A stretch of DNA of 7,758 bases, from assembly GCA_028282865.1 (NCBI GenBank), contig JANQHA010000179.1, positions 1 to 7,758 on the forward strand. Direction: 5' to 3'. Within the stretch, counting starts at the first letter, position 1. Each line of letters begins with the position of its first letter. Shown here one piece after another: positions 5,902 to 7,758 of this stretch. Source of the DNA: Oligoflexales bacterium. Lineage in GTDB: Bacteria > Bdellovibrionota_B > Oligoflexia > Oligoflexales > CACXFL01. The notes beneath the pieces were generated by a model. The model was not told where the DNA came from. It ran no database searches and saw nothing but the letters and a program-made list of their open reading frames with translations. Position numbers and translations under genes: made by a program.

Positions 5902-6786
5902 TCAGCACCCCCTAGAAAGGAGTTCATTAGCAAATCTTTCAAGATCGTCAGCAGCAAAGCCTGTTAAAGATTTGATGAGACTAACGGCTTCTGAAGTTAG
6001 CCTGCCAGCCTCATCTCTTGCCGCATCAGCAGTCATATAGCTTAAGTAGGTGAGCTTGCCCATTTCGCCGTCTTTACCTGGCGATTTACCAATACCATCG
6101 CAATCATCGAGTACATCATCAAGGATCTGAAATGCATGCCCGAGAATAATTCCGAATGTACGAACTTTAGAGACAGTTTCATCACCGGCACCTGCACAAA
6201 TTGCCCCGGCAGCGCAAGAAGCACCGATCAACTGCCCGGTTTTCTTTATATGAATCTGGTGTAAATCCTCAGCGGTCGAGCCATTTTTGCTAGTCCAAAA
6301 GACATCTTCTGACTGGCCTAGTACCATACCTTTAGAACCAGCAGCAGTAGATAGGCTGCAAACCAGACGAGAGATAATTTCACCATTATAGACAAAATCA
6401 AGGTCGGAAAAAAAACTCGGATCTGAAATAATTGAAAATGCATCGGTCAACAAGCCATCGCCAGCGAGAAGTGCCGCCCCCTCACCAAACTTCGCATGAC
6501 AGGTCGGGATACCACGCCGCAATTGATCGTTGTCCATGCAAGGAAGGTCATCATGTATCAAACTGTAAGTATGAACCATTTCTATTGCCAGTGCAGCCCG
6601 CAATGAGTGATCAACATTACCACCCACAGCCTTACAACAAAGCATACAAAGCAACGGCCGAACCCGTTTACCTTTGCTGCTTAGAGCGTATGATATACTC
6701 TCGCTCAATGAATCTTCGCCATTATACTCAGCAGCAATCAGCCCAGACATCTGTGCATCAAACAACTCCAGAAGTTTAGAATTCAT
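5902..6786 (-). CDS. ispA: Farnesyl/geranylgeranyl diphosphate synthase (IspA type)
   Basis: This short-chain trans-prenyltransferase condenses isopentenyl diphosphate with allylic diphosphates to give farnesyl (or geranylgeranyl) diphosphate, the precursor for undecaprenyl carriers and quinones, in the cytosol. From ATG 6786 it has 294 residues, the usual length. Landmarks are GKRVRP at 39-44, the first Asp-rich motif DDLPCMD at 79-85 followed by R90-R91, LGQSED near 156-161, KKTG near 181-184 and the second Asp-rich motif DDVLD at 223-227. The first motif is the DDxxxxD form preceded by TYSLIH, as in Escherichia coli IspA, which favours the C15 product, but C20 synthases can look alike. An in-frame GTG at 6804 would add six residues; ATG 6786 has GGAG ten bases upstream and is preferred. 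It overlaps purN by 11 bp, implying coupled translation. No xseB or dxs neighbour is present, unlike many proteobacterial ispA loci. Confidence 0.93.
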   Translation of the reverse strand: MNSKLLELFDAQMSGLIAAEYNGEDSLSESISYALSSKGKRVRPLLCMLCCKAVGGNVDHSLRAALAIEMVHTYSLIHDDLPCMDNDQLRRGIPTCHAKFGEGAALLAGDGLLTDAFSIISDPSFFSDLDFVYNGEIISRLVCSLSTAAGSKGMVLGQSEDVFWTSKNGSTAEDLHQIHIKKTGQLIGASCAAGAICAGAGDETVSKVRTFGIILGHAFQILDDVLDDCDGIGKSPGKDGEMGKLTYLSYMTADAARDEAGRLTSEAVSLIKSLTGFAADDLERFANELLSRGC

Positions 6787-7387
6787 ATATTTTTGTCTCC
6801 GCACGGTCCAATGGCAAAGTACCTGCTATTAGCTCCGACAAAACGATTGGATATAGCTTACACTCGACTTCAAAAACTCGAGAAGCTAGCGTTTCGGCAT
6901 TATCTGTAGCAAGGACTGGCACTCGACTTTGTGCTATTAGCTGGCCATCATCATAAGCTTCATTCACAAAATGAATGCTCGCGCCTGAATACGAATCACC
7001 TTGATCGATCACCGATCGATGAACCCTAATTCCGTAGTAACCCGGACCTCCGTATTTCGGCAGCAAAGATGGGTGAATATTAATCATGCGCTCCCGCCAT
7101 TCATCATAGATAGGCATAAGCTTTAAAAATCCAGCCAGTACAATCCATTCAACGCTACGAGACTTCAACCATCGGTATAAGCCATCAGATTTACTATTTT
7201 TCATATCGCCATCGAAATCACCGACATATACTTCAATGCCGGATCTCTCTGCAATTTGAACCGCAGCGCATTTCGCAGAAGAAGCAATAACTCCCACAAT
7301 TCGGTAATTTCCAAATGCAGATTGCTGATCAATTAGATTCTGGAGGCTCCGCCCAGCTCCCGAAACAGCGACCACCACATCAGCCAT
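6776..7387 (-). CDS. purN: Phosphoribosylglycinamide formyltransferase (GAR transformylase)
   Basis: PurN transfers the formyl group of 10-formyltetrahydrofolate to GAR in the third step of de novo purine synthesis. From ATG 7387 the protein has 203 residues, close to the family norm of about 200. Visible landmarks are the N-terminal phosphate loop VSGAGRSLQNL (8-18), the catalytic N103-I-H105 in INIHPSLLP, and GASIHFVNEAYDDG with the catalytic Asp at D146. The segment after the NIH motif (KYGGPGYYGIRVHRSVI) resembles the PurN variant common in Bacteroidetes rather than the E. coli form, and the phosphate loop has GRS where E. coli has GSN. ATG 7387 aligns with the family N-terminus and has GGTGA eight bases upstream. 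ATG 7414, nine residues earlier, also has a good AAGG site and cannot be excluded. The gene overlaps fmt by 8 bp and ispA by 11 bp. Confidence 0.9.
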   Translation of the reverse strand: MADVVVAVSGAGRSLQNLIDQQSAFGNYRIVGVIASSAKCAAVQIAERSGIEVYVGDFDGDMKNSKSDGLYRWLKSRSVEWIVLAGFLKLMPIYDEWRERMINIHPSLLPKYGGPGYYGIRVHRSVIDQGDSYSGASIHFVNEAYDDGQLIAQSRVPVLATDNAETLASRVFEVECKLYPIVLSELIAGTLPLDRAETKIYEF

Positions 7388-7758
7388 GTTTGAGCTCACC
7401 ATTTGAGAATTCATAAGAACCTTCCATACCTTTAATTCCGTTCCAAAAAGCTGCTGCATCTAACGGCTTACCGCCAGCCTTTTTTAACCGAGAGACCAAG
7501 ACCTCACCATCGCCGGCGGCAACCCTTAGGCGGCCTATAGATTTATCAAATTTAAAACTTCCAGCAGGATATTTGGTATCACCTGAGGCTGCTGTCAAAT
7601 CTAAGAAATGAACCCTTTGGTCACCTAAAAAACTAAAACAGCCAGGCCATGGGAAGTAAGCCCGAAAACGCCTTTCAATCTCAATAGCTGGAAGCCTCCA
7701 ATCGCATACCCCATCATCTTTAACAATCTTCCGGCAAAAGCTCACTGCAGATTCATCT
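7380..7758 (-). CDS. fmt: Methionyl-tRNA formyltransferase, C-terminal part (cut by window edge)
   Basis: The frame is open from the right edge to TGA at 7380-7382 and gives the last 125 residues; the GTG at 7745 is internal, not the start. The sequence matches the C-terminal tRNA-binding domain of Fmt: SFCRKIVKDDGVCDW, then the hallmark FRAYFPWPGCFSF (RAf-PwPg), P-A-G near the middle, and a glycine-rich strand with a late F-W-N-G. Fmt formylates Met-tRNA for initiation using 10-formyltetrahydrofolate. The N-terminal catalytic domain with its NIHxSLLP motif lies outside the window. The stop overlaps the purN start within ATGGCTGA, so the two formyltransferases are probably translationally coupled. 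In many bacteria fmt follows def; that part cannot be seen here. Confidence 0.9.
   Translation of the reverse strand, partial: DESAVSFCRKIVKDDGVCDWRLPAIEIERRFRAYFPWPGCFSFLGDQRVHFLDLTAASGDTKYPAGSFKFDKSIGRLRVAAGDGEVLVSRLKKAGGKPLDAAAFWNGIKGMEGSYEFSNGELKHG

Noticed and set aside
6042..6224. Minus-strand open frame of 60 codons
   Set aside because: It is a shifted frame inside ispA, whose motifs occupy the other frame without interruption.
6432..6779. Plus-strand open frame of 115 codons rich in His and Gln
   Set aside because: It is antisense to the conserved N-terminal half of ispA; its odd composition is the shadow of that coding sequence.
7004..7020. Perfect 7-bp inverted repeat ATCGATC-ACC-GATCGAT
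   Set aside because: It falls inside purN over the ordinary codons for HRSVIDQ, so coding sequence explains it; no reason to see an operator there.
7380..7745. Treating the GTG at 7745 as the start of a 121-residue gene
   Set aside because: The frame stays open to the window edge (codons for DESA precede it) and the sequence is the C-terminal domain of Fmt, so the gene is partial rather than small.

Overview
The window is dense Gram-negative bacterial chromosome of moderate, slightly AT-leaning composition. It shows no rRNA, tRNA, insertion sequence, phage gene or CRISPR array. The best guess at origin is a bacterium of the Bdellovibrionota/Oligoflexia type. The reasons are an OmpA-family gene directly followed by a very large exported TPR protein, a short stand-alone OmpR-like winged-helix protein, a cytoplasmic ChaN-like protein with a long extra C-terminal region, and several exported proteins of no recognised family. 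This assignment rests on pattern recognition and is not proven by the sequence alone.

Left part, plus strand (1-2983). The window opens in the last 20 codons of an OmpA-family cell-envelope protein. A 763-residue exported TPR protein follows after 20 bp, almost certainly in the same operon. A 192-bp intergenic region comes next. It carries a weak AT-rich hairpin and an imperfect 13-bp direct repeat, and it leads into a 137-residue protein that looks like a lone winged-helix effector domain. Its ATG at 2570 is set by a good Shine-Dalgarno sequence.

Middle, minus strand (2985-4819). A 561-residue protein converges on the winged-helix gene with a single base between the two stop codons. Its N-terminal half has the GxxH...E...GxxH pattern of the ChaN/Tiki/EreA-like superfamily; its C-terminal half is unrecognised. 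Upstream lies a 149-bp region with a clear extended -10 promoter element (TGTTATAAT, minus strand) and a perfect 7-bp dyad located in the predicted 5' leader.

Right part, minus strand (4820-7758). Reading leftward: the C-terminal domain of methionyl-tRNA formyltransferase (fmt, cut by the window edge), purN (GAR formyltransferase), an ispA-type polyprenyl synthase and an exported 345-residue protein of unknown function. fmt and purN overlap by 8 bp, and purN and ispA by 11 bp, so translational coupling is likely. This is a housekeeping operon (initiator tRNA formylation, purine synthesis, isoprenoid chain elongation) with an uncharacterised envelope or periplasmic gene at its end.

I found no convincing new multi-gene system. 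The most interesting items are the two-part ChaN-like protein with its structured leader, and the winged-helix gene with direct repeats abutting its ribosome binding site.
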